In this document: positions 1 to 10,764 of the stretch, in pieces
How positions within the stretch are numbered: position 1 is the first letter of the stretch
How the letters are laid out: each line of letters starts with the position of its first letter
DNA from: Pratylenchus scribneri
Lineage: Eukaryota; Nematoda; Chromadorea; Rhabditida; Pratylenchidae
Direction: 5' to 3'
Assembly: GCA_030063045.1 (NCBI GenBank)
Contig: JAQSEB010000191.1
Span: forward strand, 1 to 64,000
Length of the DNA: 64,000 nt
The notes under the pieces: model-generated
Database searches by the model: none
What the model was told of the DNA's origin: nothing
What the model saw: the letters and a program-made list of their open reading frames with translations, nothing else
Program-made: the position numbers and the translations under genes

Positions 1-475
1 CATCAGTTTCCCACCCCTGGACCAAACAATGCTCGTCGTCCGCTGTGATTGAAGTCAATTGATTTGAAGGCAAAATAAATAAATTCAAAAACAGATGATT
101 ACTAAAGATAATTTCATCGGAGTTTGCGGCTTTGGGTTTAATGGGCTAATTGTAGCCGTCCAACTTTCTTTGGTGAAGGAGGGCGCAAAAATTCAATGTA
201 TTCTTCGCGGCTTTGTCGCCTTTTTGTTTTGTGGCGTTTGCATTTCCGGCAAATCCAATTCAAAAAACGATATTTGATTCGGAAAATGTGAAAAACTCCT
301 TTCGATCCGTAAATGGTCAAACGGATTATTATCAGAATATAAGGCAATCGTAAAGAATCTGTATCCCAAAAAATTTTTTTTTTAGAATCATGTTTTCTGG
401 GCTAAAAAATGCTGCTGAGTTCAAATCTGACTTCCATTTTACGTTTTAAGGCTTAAAATTATTGATTTTTTCAAA
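1..475. repeat. Left arm of a large imperfect inverted repeat
   Basis: The first ~475 bases are the reverse complement of about 1797-2250. Base 1 pairs with base 2250, so the arm probably continues beyond the window. The arms are not identical: the left arm carries about 20 extra bases near 340-360 and lacks one A in the run matched near 2081. The arm includes, reversed, the signal-peptide region of the Env-like gene, the GTTTGGTC target site and the first bases of the hAT-type MITE. The divergence argues against a simple assembly hairpin. Confidence 0.85.
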
Positions 476-686
476 ATTTGCTTTATTTCATTTTACTTTT
501 GTTCTATTGAAATGAGTACTCTTTTCGTCTCATCTGTGTTGCTTCGCCGTTTCTGCATCTCATATAATAATTTCGCAATCTAGTTAACTTGAATGTGGGC
601 TTTCTAATATTATCATCAACCCAAATCCCCCCTCGATCAATAAGCCTAACACTAATTTTAGATTTTATTGTTGCTAAATAATCAAT

Positions 687-1714
687 ATGAATATTTTTGA
701 ATTCACTGAGCTTATTCTTGACAAAAATGATGCTATTGAATTTTTACGTGAACGCGAAATTATTCGTTCCGATCCACCAATTTGCCCAAATCCTCAATGT
801 GATCGAGAAATGACTCAGGTCAAGCGCAACCAATATTTGGATGGGGTAGTTTGGCGCTGCCCAATTCATAAAGGAAGGCAACAATCAATTCGCAAAGATT
901 CATTTTTGGAAAATCAAAATTTGGAGCCAAAAGAATTCCTTATGATGGCTTATCTCTGGGCACACGGGACACCATCCCACATTCAAGAATCCCTTACTGG
1001 ACTGAGTAGACCCACAGTGATTCAATGGAACCAATACTTTCGGGATATTTGTTCGCTTCAATTAATCAACCATCCTATTCGAATTGGGGGTCCTGGGATA
1101 ACAGTGCAAATAGGTTTATCTATTCTCTTATTATTCAACTAAGCAATCCTAAGATGAAAGTCTGATGGCCAAACGCAAAAATAACCAAGGGCATATTGTA
1201 GAGAAGAAATGGGTCTTTGGTATGTATGATTGCCAGCGGCGGGTTGGGATTCTCCGATTTGTCCCGAATAGAACAGAAGCAATTTTGTTCCCTCTCATTC
1301 AGTAATTTGTTTTTTTTTTTGTGAAATGATCTCTTAATAATTAGGCAGCTTATTCGCTCTGGGTCCATAATACATTCGGATCGGTTCTCAGTCTATGTTA
1401 ATAATAATGCTGGTGTTGTCCCTCCCCCAAGCCGCATTATCCCGAGAATACCAGTCAACCCACCCTACCAACATGTGTCCGTTAACCATTGCGAGAACTT
1501 TGTGGATCCGCTGACAAATGCATGCACCAATAATGTTGAGGCGTTTTGGAAAAACGCAAAGAAAAAGAATAAAGAAATGTGTGGCACTACCCCAGAGAAA
1601 TTACCCTCCTACCTCGATGAGTTTATGTGGAGGCAAAAATACGGCAAAAAATCAATTGTGGCATTTGATAATTTATTGGAGCAAATCAGTTATTTTTACC
1701 CAGTTAACATTTGA
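687..1714 (+). CDS. ISXO2-like (IS1595/Merlin-type) DDE transposase, three exons
   Basis: Predicted exons are 687-1113, 1154-1301 and 1345-1714, with GT-AG introns of 40 and 43 bp that keep frame. The product is about 314 aa. The N-terminus has a zinc-ribbon-like pair (CPNPQC, then WRCPIH at roughly residues 32-60). The catalytic half shows DESLMAKRK (first Asp, just after the first splice), IIHSDRFSVY (second Asp) and a late ACTNNVEAFWKNAKKK block, the HSD...NxVE-FW layout of ISXO2/IS1595 transposases. It would cut and paste a DNA transposon. No internal stop is seen, so it may be functional. It sits in the loop of the inverted repeat 1-475/1797-2250; true element ends were not defined. Confidence 0.85.
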
Positions 1715-1796
1715 ATTTTCACTCTATTTATTGTGTTTTCTTTTTATTTGCCATTAAATTTCATCTGAAAATTCACTTATTATAAATTGATAAATT

Positions 1797-2250
1797 TGAT
1801 AAAATCAATAATTTTAAGCCTTAAAACGTAAAATGGAAGTCAGATTTGAACTCAGCAGCATTTTTTAGCCCAGAAAACATGATTCTAAAAAAAATTTTTT
1901 TGGGATACAAATTCTTGTAATAATCCGTTTGACCATTTACGGATCGAAAGGAGTTTTTCACATTTTCCGAATCAAATATCGTTTTTTGAATTGGATTTGC
2001 CGGAAATGCAAACGCCACAAAACAAAAAGGCGACAAAGCCGCGAAGAATACATTGAATTTTTGCGCCCTCCTTCACCAAAAGAAAGTTGGACGGCTACAA
2101 TTAGCCCATTAAACCCAAAGCCGCAAACTCCGATGAAATTATCATTAGTAATCATTCTGTTTTTGAATTTATTTATTTTGCCTTCAAATCAATTGACTTC
2201 AATCACAGCGGACGACGAGCATTGTTTGGTCCAGGGGTGGGAAACTGATG
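1797..2250. repeat. Right arm of the large imperfect inverted repeat
   Basis: This is the reverse complement of 1-475. It carries an open frame (about 1929-2132) encoding a basic Lys/Arg-rich stretch (RKCKRHKTKRRQSREEY) and then the start codon and signal peptide of the Env-like gene at 2133. The last 19 bases belong to the left end of the hAT-type MITE, so the duplication that made the two arms is younger than the MITE insertion, or copied it. Confidence 0.85.
2133..2231 (+). pseudogene. 5' part of the Env-like glycoprotein gene (signal peptide), cut by a MITE
   Basis: The ATG at 2133 opens 33 codons. They begin with a short basic-hydrophobic signal peptide (MKLSLVIILFLNLFIL) and run in phase 0 to base 2231, where the hAT-type MITE starts. 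The frame resumes exactly in phase at 3412, after the second copy of the 8-bp target site. As it stands, the reading frame runs a few codons into the MITE and stops. Unless the MITE is spliced out or absent in other alleles, this copy cannot make the full protein. Confidence 0.7.
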
Positions 2251-2707
2251 CGGATATCCGCGAATCGGATGCGGATGCGGATATGATTTTTGGATTTTTC
2301 GCGGATACGGATCGGATACGGATATGAAGTCACATCCGCGCGGATATCCGTCATATCCGCCCTTTTTAAAAATTGACTGATTTTTCTCATGGCGGTCCAT
2401 TTTTTTTAGAAATTTTTCCCTGACGGGGTTATTTTCGGTTTAAATTTTCTATGGCGAGACCACTTTTGGCTGAAATTTTCCCCTGGGCCGGCCATTTTTA
2501 TTTAAAGTTTTTTATTTTAGTAGGGTATTTTTCGTAAAAATTTTTGTTAGTGGGACAAAAAAGTTGATTCTATAGAAATTTTGTCATTGAACCCTTTTCA
2601 GTGCACTATAGAAAATGAAAATGACTGTTGTCCTCTAACCTTTCTTGAATATTTTAATTTTTTTGACTTTAGAGATAGACAAAGGCAATTTAAGGGGGGA
2701 TGCGGGG

Positions 2708-2782
2708 GTGCGCAACAGGGGTGGGTTCGAAGTTTCGATTTCGATTTTTTTGAGTTTCGAACCCACCCCGGCTGGTGCGCAA
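2708..2782. mobile_element. 59-bp MITE nested in the larger hAT-type element, 8-bp TSD
   Basis: The insert is 2716-2774 and is flanked by GTGCGCAA at 2708-2715 and 2775-2782. It starts CAGGGGTGGGTTCGAA and ends TTCGAACCCACCCCGGCTG, so the two ends are inverted repeats, with three extra bases (CCG) in the right one. TSD length and ends again fit the hAT superfamily. The interior is only about 25 bp of TTTCGATTTCGATT-type sequence. Confidence 0.85.
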
Positions 2783-2884
2783 TTACTCTTTTTGGAATGG
2801 TAGCACGTAGCACCCCATGGTGCTATGATGATAGAGAGAAAAAATAAGGATTTTTATTTTGCTAAATGCACTAAAAACCAAAAA

Positions 2885-3042
2885 AAATTTCGTGCTCGCG
2901 CCTATCGGCGCTCGCATTTAGCTTTTTTTTTCTGATTTTTTCCCCGAAAACTACATAATTTTTTTTTCAAAATTTCAGTCATTAGGCCTATAAATCGGCA
3001 AAAATTTCGCTCGCACCTATCGGTGCTCGCAAATTATAGTTT
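2885..3042. repeat. Diverged pair of short palindromic repeats inside the hAT-type element
   Basis: Two copies of a GC-rich palindromic block lie about 115 bp apart: around 2893-2915 (core GCGCCTATCGGCGC, then TCGCA) and around 3007-3032 (core GCACCTATCGGTGC, then TCGCA). Each core is its own inverted repeat and could form a short hairpin. Changes are compensatory, with G/C pairs in one copy and A/T pairs in the other. Confidence 0.6.
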
Positions 3043-3411
3043 TTATAAGGGTATCCCGGAGGTGATGAGATTCAGAAATGAGAATTTATTTAGTTTTTTC
3101 CAAGTGAGAATTTTATAAAGTCAAAAAATAACAATTAATGTTGAGTATAATTTTTTATTATCGTTTTTCCTTTTTTCACATAAATTCAATTTAAAAAATT
3201 ATTTTCTTTTTTTTTTTAAATTTTTTTAATAATGAAAAAATATATCAGCTTTTTGAGCTATTTGAAAAATTTTTAAAAAGGCGGATATCCGCGGATACGG
3301 ATACGGATATGAAAAAAATTTTGAGACGGATACGGATACGGATATGAACCCCGCGGATATGAGCGGATACGGATGTGAAAAGTTGCATCCATTCCCACCC
3401 CTGGTTTGGTC

Positions 3412-4845
3412 AATAAGCAAAAACAGAGAATTTGTTTATTTGATAAAATTCTGGAACTCGATTTCAATGCCAATGAACGAACAATCGATATAATATTGGA
3501 AGACAAGACCAACAGACAAATTAGGTCAATCAAATTGGAAATTCCCCGGATGGAAACTCATTGTGTGAAAACAACCAAATTCTTCATGCGACAATTCATT
3601 GCCGGCTCAATGAGCGAGAAAAAATATGATTTGACCGGAAGTTGCGACATCGACAAGGATTCTTGCGGAAAAGTTAAGGCTGATGATAAAATAAAAGAAT
3701 TGAAGCCAGTGAATGATTTCCCTGGACTGACATTTTGCTATAAGAGCGGCAATAATTGGCCATTCACCGGATGCCTTTTTGCCTTGTCGACTTGCATTTT
3801 TTACCGAAATTATGTAATGCCTAGTGGCCCGGAAATTCTTGAAATATTTGAATGTCCCAAATTTGAGGGCAAATTAATAATTAATGCAACAATTACGAAG
3901 AATAATGGAAAAGGGGACTTCGAAACAAACAGCCAAATTTTATCCTTAGTCCCCGAATTTACTGCCAATTGGAAAAATTTAAAAATCACTTTAAATGAAA
4001 TTGTAAAGCCAACAATGCCATTACTGTCCAAATCGTTTCTCTCGGATGGAGAACGAATTGCTATTATTGATTATGAAATGGAGCACAATTTAAGGGCATT
4101 TACATGTCAAAGCGCAGCGCAAAATTTCAACAATTGCACAGTTAGTCGGGAAATTTGTTCGTGTGAAGCCGGCACAAACAAACTCAACTGCCTATGCATC
4201 GATGGAATGAAAAGATTGGAAATATTAAAAGGCGAAAATGCTCTACAATTTGAGCACAATGGAATTTTGTTGAAAGCTGAAGAAGGAAATGTGCTGGCCT
4301 CTCCTGATTTTTCATCGGCACGGATGCAACTCGAAATTCAAGGGTTGGAATTGCGCACTGAAATTGAATTGAATAGCTGCCTAGTCAAAAATGCCACAAT
4401 TTCTGGATGTTTCAATTGCCCGAGAGGCGCAAGCTTTTCACTGAATTGCCAAACTGATTTTGGAAAAAGTTTGGCGAAAATCATTTGTCCAAGCATGAAA
4501 ATGAGCACGGTTTGTACCCCAGAGGGATTAAAAAAGACGCATTCCGTCCATTTGCCGACTGCCGAAATAAATGAAGAATGCGAAATTTTTTGCCCCAGCT
4601 CCAATGCCAAATTTTTGATAAAAGGCAGTTTAGCCGCTCCAATAATTGAAAAGGGCGATGAAAAATGGATTGTGCCTCAGGTTGAATCAAAGGAAGATGA
4701 ACATTGGTGGATGACAATTCAATTGAAGAATTTTGGATTCCCAAAAATATTTTCACTTTTATTTGACCCCACACATTTGTTTATTTTTATGTCCACCCTT
4801 ATTTTTCTATTCCTTTTATTTTATTGTGCTGCATACCTTTGTTAA
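3412..4845 (+). pseudogene. Phlebovirus-type glycoprotein (Gc/G2, Env-like) ectodomain and membrane anchor
   Basis: An uninterrupted frame of 478 codons, in phase with the signal peptide at 2133-2231 but separated from it by the MITE. It is Cys-rich, has a run of CxC pairs in the middle (around 4150-4200) and a GCFNC motif near 4405, and ends with a hydrophobic membrane segment at about 4752-4842 and almost no cytoplasmic tail. This layout resembles the phlebovirus G2 fusion glycoprotein that nematode LTR retrotransposons have captured as env. No gag or pol was recognised next to it, so it is either a detached env or a domesticated gene. There is no frameshift or stop in the body; the only visible break is the MITE. 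Family assignment is from motif layout, without a search. Confidence 0.6.
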
Positions 4846-5432
4846 TTCGCCTAATTATTCGCCTAATCTACAAAACAATTATTCCGCGCGGGAGTGTAGG
4901 GATTTATCCCGATCTTTGATTTTGATTACATTTTTTGTTTCCATTTTTGTTCAACTATATTCATTTAATGTCAAAAATTTTTTGCCTCCCTTTTGCCATT
5001 TCATATTCCTGAATTGTAAGCCTATTCACCGTTCTTTGCCTACGCCATTGGGCAATTTTTCCTTCTATTCAAAAAGAGGAAAGGTATTTGAGGACGAGGA
5101 GTTCAAAAAAGTGGTTAGTATAGTATATTAGGTATGGTGTGTACCAAGGGGGTTAGGGGGGTTAGAAAATTTTTTGTCAAAAAATTTTGAAATTCAGGTG
5201 TATTCGGGGGTAATCGAGGGCGGCAAGTTCAAAAAAGTGGTTAGTATTATCGGTATGGGGGTACCAAGGGGAGTACCTAGGCCTCGAATATTTTTTGAAA
5301 AATTTTTTTGAAAACCAGGAGTATTTAGGAGTAATTTAGGGTGGGGAGTTCATAAATGAGGTTAGTATCTCGGCGATGCACCGTGGAATGCGGAAATGGT
5401 CGAGGAAAAATAAATGATCACCGTTTTTCTGG
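4846..5432. other. Non-coding stretch downstream of the Env-like gene
   Basis: T-rich sequence after the stop, with no convincing exon. The open frames seen here are out of phase with any gene. The second half is the three-unit tandem repeat listed separately. Confidence 0.6.
5098..5390. repeat. Diverged tandem repeat, three units of about 121-127 bp
   Basis: GAGTTCAAAAAAGTGGTTAGTAT recurs at about 5098, 5224 and 5345, the third copy changed. Each copy is followed by GGTATGG..GTACCAAGGGG-like sequence and a T-rich spacer with TTTTTTGAAAATTTTTTTG. Units are clearly diverged. Confidence 0.75.
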
Positions 5433-5475
5433 TTAAAATTGAATTATTCCAAAATCCCTATTGAATACAACCTTT

Positions 5476-6304
5476 GAACAAAAACAATGATGCAAGCAAT
5501 GTTGAGGAATAAGCCGGACAAGCAAATTGCAGGAAGGACGTAAAGGTCGAGGAATTTGCCCAGAGGACGCCAATCTGTTGAATTGCACGGTGGGAAGAAA
5601 TTGGTGGACATTTTCTTTACAAGAATGGGAAATTAAAAGGTCATAGATAAAGGATATATTTATTTGGCTGTGAAGGCTTAATAAAAATAGCCAAATAGTC
5701 CACAAAGTTTTGCCTCATATGATGAGATTTATTTTTGGGAAATTTGGTTGACCAAAATCCATTTGGCCCATGAATTGCCGAAACCGAAATAAGCAATCTT
5801 AGGGGGTAAAATTTTAACAAAAAGCCACCGAATTTGGCCCAAATAATTTCATTCCACATTTTTTTCTTTTTGGTTTTATTTTAGGCAGTGTTCCGCACTT
5901 CCACAGAGGAAAACTTAATCCAATTTTGGGCCATGGAATGGACCACCCCAAAAGTGGATTGGGGGAAAGGGGGCCAATCGAATTGATTGGGCACACGGAT
6001 ATGGAAGCCCACCAAAAACTCATTTAGGCGGAATGTGATGGTGTGGAATTGATGAAATGGAAAGGCGCCAACCGGCAGCCAGGGGTATCAAAAAGCCGGC
6101 ATTGGCCACAAAAATTCATTAAAAAAAAGTTTGCATTCCTTTTTTGCTGGAATGGAAGAAAATTCAACCAAATTAGCTTTTGGAAAGAGGCAAATTGATT
6201 TGGTCGAAATGCCCCATGGGCCATTGGAATTTTTGATGAAAGGGAAGAAAATGATGGGGGTGGTGGGTCGTAAATTGGCGGCCGACTTAAAAGCACACTT
6301 TTAA
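5476..6304 (+). other. Possible multi-exon gene, unrecognised
   Basis: Several plus-strand stretches look coding and are bounded by splice-like sites: about 5532-5638 (AG before, AG|GTCATAG after; contains LLNCTVGRNWWTFSLQEW), 5885-5950 (after TTTTATTTTAG; contains TEENLIQFWAMEW), 6028-6083, and an open frame ending at 6304 (contains LAFGKRQIDLVEMPHG and LEFLMKGKKMMGVVG). I could not join them in one consistent frame and do not recognise a family. This could be a decayed gene or a chance series. Confidence 0.25.
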
Positions 6305-7460
6305 TATTTTTGATGAGGCCAATTAACAAAACAAACATTCCAAAGAATGAATGATATTGTGGTCTGGGACAATGCAAAGATTATCATCAAAAATGAATAT
6401 TTCTCCAAGGCCATCCACAAAATGATTCTTTCACCTTTTGTTTGAAATCGGCATTGGTTCTAATCTGGCCTTCGATGATTGACCAAATCAATGCTTTTCC
6501 TCATCGAATACATATATACTTCAGTTAGAGCTAATATAAACTTCTTTTAATAGGCCAAATAAAAAATTTAATTGGCGAAAACATTTAATATCAATTAATT
6601 ACTCTTCTAAATTCCAATTCATAAATTAATCACATCTCTAAATTCCATTAGAAAAAATGTTCATTTCTCAAATTGCTGATCAATATGAGAACACAATGGA
6701 AATTTGTTGCCTTCTCGAACTCTATTTAAACAGTGTCCAGCAGTGCATGAAATGAATGCATTCAGCCCCGCGGGGTGAATTCTCTCTTTTTCCCATCAAT
6801 TTCCTTTAAAATTTCGCATCCTATTTCATTTCAATTAATGGCACATTTTCCATTCAATTTTCTACTTTTATAATGCGCAAAATTCCCCCATCCAATCCAA
6901 TCTGTTGGATTCCCGAATATAAATCCTTTCCATTTGGACTTTGGGGCCTTCCTCCATTTTTGGCACTTCTCCTTTGCCCTTACCTCTCAAACATCTTTTT
7001 CAAGTCTGGTTTGGTGCCACCATCCCATATGTAAAATCTCCATTGACGACGACACTTTGTTTCCCCCATTATCCCATCTTTTTCTTCAATACCCCAGGAA
7101 AAAGGCAGACGCCAACAAATTTGCCCTCTGTGGTTTTTGGTCTCCATTTTTCATTCAATTATTCCTTCAAAACTATATTCTTTTTTATTCAATTTGCAAA
7201 CGTTGAACTTTCTTAGCCCTCAATCGCTTATCTCCTCATTTTCATTTCCGGTGCCAAAATGGAGCATCTGAATCCAGCGAACAAAGTTTTGGCAGCAAAA
7301 AAGAAGCCAAAGCAACAAAAGTGGCCATCAAATAAACACAAACAAAAACATGTTCATTCCGCCACCCATTCCAATCAACACATACGAAGGCCTCTTAATG
7401 GAAGTTGGCGAATTTATTTGCATTTGATGGAAATAGGATAAGAGGGATTTGGATTGAATA
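6305..7460. other. Stretch without a supported gene
   Basis: AT-rich sequence with Pro-poor open frames on both strands. A 60-codon plus frame at 7259-7441 is Lys/Gln/His-rich (KKKPKQQKWPSNKHKQKH) but lacks a splice donor or any recognised motif. Confidence 0.5.
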
Positions 7461-7462
7461 AT

Positions 7463-9502
7463 TACAATCGTAAATCAGAATTACAATTACAATCGTAAAT
7501 CAGAATTACAATTACAATCGCAAATCAGAATTACAATTACAATCGCAAATGAGAATTACAATTACAAATGAGAATTACAATTACAAATCAGAATTACAAT
7601 TACAATTACAAATCAGAATTACAATTACAAATCAGAATTACAATTACAAATCAGAATTACAATCGCAAATCAGAATTAATTACAATCGCAAATCAGAATT
7701 GCAATTACAAATCAGAATTACAATTACAATTACAAATCAGAATTACAATTACAATTACAAATCAGAATTACAATTACAAATCAGAATTACAATTACAAAT
7801 CAGAATTACAATTACAAATCAGAATTAAATTACAATTACAAATCAGAATTACAATTACAAATCAGAATTACAATTACAAATCAGAATTACAATTACAATC
7901 GCAAATGAGAATTACAATTACAAATGAGAATTACAATTACAAATCAGAATTACAATTACAATTACAAATGAGAATTACAATTACAAATGAGAATTACAAT
8001 TACAAATCAGAATTACAATTACAATTACAAATCAGAATTACAATTACAAATCAGAATTACAATTACAAATCAGAATTAAATTACAATTACAAATCAGAAT
8101 TACAATTACAAATCAGAATTACAATTACAAATCAGAATTACAATTACAATCGCAAATGAGAATTACAATTACAAATGAGAATTACAATTACAAATCAGAA
8201 TTACAATTACAATTACAAATGAGAATTACAATTACAAATGAGAATTACAATTACAAATCAGAATTACAATTACAATTACAAATCAGAATTACAATTACAA
8301 ATCAGAATTACAATTACAAATCAGAATTACAATTACAATTACAAATCAGAATTACAATTACAAATCAGAATTACAATTACAAATCAGAATTACAATTACA
8401 ATCGCAAATGAGAATTACAATTACAAATGAGAATTACAATTACAAATCAGAATTACAATTACAATTACAAATCAGAATTACAATTATAAATCAGAATTAC
8501 AATTCAATCGCAAATCAGAATTACAATTACAATCGCAAATGAGAATTACAATTACAAATGAGAATTACAATTACAAATCAGAATTACAATTACAATTACA
8601 AATCAGAATTACAATTACAAATCAGAATTACAATTACAAATCAGAATTACAATCGCAAATCAGAATTAATTACAATCGCAAATCAGAATTGCAATTACAA
8701 ATCAGAATTACAATTACAATTACAAATCAGAATTACAATTACAATTACAAATCAGAATTACAATTACAAATCAGAATTACAATTACAAATCAGAATTACA
8801 ATTACAATCGCAAATGAGAATTACAATTACAAATGAGAATTACAATTACAAATCAGAATTACAATTACAATTACAAATGAGAATTACAATTACAAATCAG
8901 AATTACAATTACAAATCAGAATTACAATTACAAATCAGAATTACAATTACAATTACAAATCAGAATTACAATTACAAATCAGAATTACAATTACAAATCA
9001 GAATTACAATTACAATCGCAAATGAGAATTACAATTACAAATGAGAATTACAATTACAAATCAGAATTACAATTACAATTACAAATCAGAATTACAATTA
9101 CAAATCAGAATTACAATTACAAATCAGAATTACAATCGCAAATCAGAATTACAATTACAATCGCAAATCAGAATTGCAATTACAAATCAGAATTACAATT
9201 ACAATTACAAATCAGAATTACAATTACAATTACAAATCAGAATTACAATTACAAATCAGAATTACAATTACAAATCAGAATTACAATTACAAATCAGAAT
9301 TACAATTACAAATCAGAATTACAATCGCAAATCAGAATTACAATTACAATCGCAAATCAGAATTACAATTACAATTGCAAATCAGAATGAATTACAATCT
9401 CAAATCAGAATTGCAATTACAAATCAGAATTACAATCGCAAATCAGAATTACAATTACAATTACAAATCAGAATTACAATTGCAATTATAAATCAGAATA
9501 CA
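7463..9502. repeat. 2-kb satellite array, about 19-bp unit AATTACAATTACAAATCAG
   Basis: Uninterrupted tandem copies of a 19-bp unit, with variants in which TCGCAAAT or ATGAG replaces parts of it and AATTAC is added or lost. A longer order is superimposed: a block opening AATCGCAAATGAG then AATTACAATTACAAATGAG recurs near 7543, 7899, 8150, 8400, 8533, 8808 and 9016. One strand has no stop codons, so long artificial open frames appear in all three frames. The array lies just upstream of the membrane-protein exons at 9739 and may be in its intron or promoter. Confidence 0.95.
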
Positions 9503-9738
9503 AAACTTTGTAAAATTATCAAATTTAATAATTATGAATTTAGGTATATAATTGAAGTTTTAGACCAAATCTCGGTTAAATTTTGATATAATATTCCATT
9601 CGGAAAATATTACAATTGAAATTGATAGGCTTTAATTTAATCAGCAAAAAAATTTAATTTTTTGGATAAAAAATTAGCTTAACAAATTACTCTTTGAATA
9701 TTTTATACATGGTCCTCATTATCCATTCTTGGTTTCAG

Positions 9739-10480
9739 CGGTGCATTCCTCCCAAAGGCAACACGAATTGGTCACCACCACTTCCCCTTCCCCTCCATTG
9801 AATAGGCCAAATCCCAATGGTCTTGGTCCCATTCCTCAATTTCATTTGGCATTGGTCATTTTGGCATTTTTCATTATTGGGCTAGCAATTTTATGCGCTT
9901 TTGGCTGTTGCCTTCGCACTTTGTTACTTCAAAAAAAGGTATGGAATTTGGTTGATCAAATAGACACCCCAATATTTTGGTAAAGAAGCAACGAAAAAGA
10001 CGAGAAAAAGCGGCGGATGAGGAGGCGGAATTAGGCGAACGCGAACGGTTGATGTGCATCAATCAGGTAGGAAATATGGCCAATTAAAATTATTGTATTG
10101 ACAAAAATGGGTAAATTCACATTCTCTTCCAACATTTTGCCCAAGGGTCAAATTGAAAGGGAATGATGGAAATGAATCCGACAGAGGGAAATCGTAGAAA
10201 ATTGGCATTGACCGCGTTGTTAAAAACCTTCAATAATTTACAAAAATTTGCTCATATTGCGCGAAAACAATCTGCTGCCGAAGGCGATGGTGGCGAAGAC
10301 AATTTGGGAGTTTCTGCCGACAATTTGACATTGAATGGTGGAACATTGCCTCAAATCAAAGTGACGGAAAGCAACGAGAATCGAGAGGAGGAAATGAATG
10401 GACTTTATAATAATAATAATGAAAAAGATGAACAACAATTTTGGCGAAATATTATTAAGAAGAACCAGCCAAATGGATGA
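9739..10480 (+). CDS. Single-pass membrane protein, 5'-incomplete
   Basis: Exons 9739-9938, 9986-10066 and 10160-10480. The first visible exon follows a TTTCAG acceptor in phase 2, so at least one upstream exon is missing, possibly beyond the satellite. The encoded part is about 200 aa: a Ser/Pro-rich segment, one membrane helix (ALVILAFFIIGLAILCAFGCC), a strongly basic stop-transfer region (QKKQRKRREK) and a charged cytoplasmic tail of about 135 residues with Asn- and Glu-rich stretches ending IIKKNQPNG. Both visible acceptors are weak (TAAAG, GAAAG) but are the only ones that keep frame. The arrangement recalls vesicle or receptor membrane anchors, but no C2 or other domain is present; I do not recognise the family. 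Confidence 0.6.
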
Positions 10481-10764
10481 ATTCAATTAGACAATATTGA
10501 TATTTAGTTAACTATTAATAAAATAATTTGTGCATATTAATATTCATATTCAGCTTAATAAGATGCAATAAATTCAATTTAATTAAAAATTATACATTTG
10601 TCTTTTCATTCAAAGGCTAACATTATTTATCTCTAATTTAAAACAATTTTTTCTGTTAAAACTACTCGATTTTTGGGCGAATATACATATTTTATTTCAA
10701 TAAAAATTGAATAATTTTACAGAAATACAAAAATGCGAATGTTATTCTAAATCCTCTGAACCAT

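Larger units (their letters stand above)
2224..3411. mobile_element. hAT-type non-autonomous element (MITE) with 8-bp TSD
   Basis: The element spans 2232-3403 (1172 bp). It begins CAGGGGTGGGAA and ends TTCCCACCCCTG, a 12-bp terminal inverted repeat with the CAGGG start typical of hAT elements. It is flanked on both sides by GTTTGGTC (2224-2231 and 3404-3411), a perfect 8-bp target-site duplication, the hAT length. Both subterminal zones are packed with CGGATAC/CGGATAT and GCGGATATCCGC motifs, plausible transposase-binding repeats. No transposase frame is present. It interrupts the Env-like gene, and its left end is also copied at bases 1-20. Confidence 0.93.

Noticed and set aside
4733..5131. 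132-codon frame overlapping the Env-like 3' end
   Set aside because: It is the shifted frame of the membrane-anchor region continuing into non-coding T-rich DNA.
7549..9586. Long open frames (up to 181 codons) rich in ITITNQNYNYKSE
   Set aside because: They are translations of a 19-bp satellite in several frames at once; no signal, start context or codon bias.
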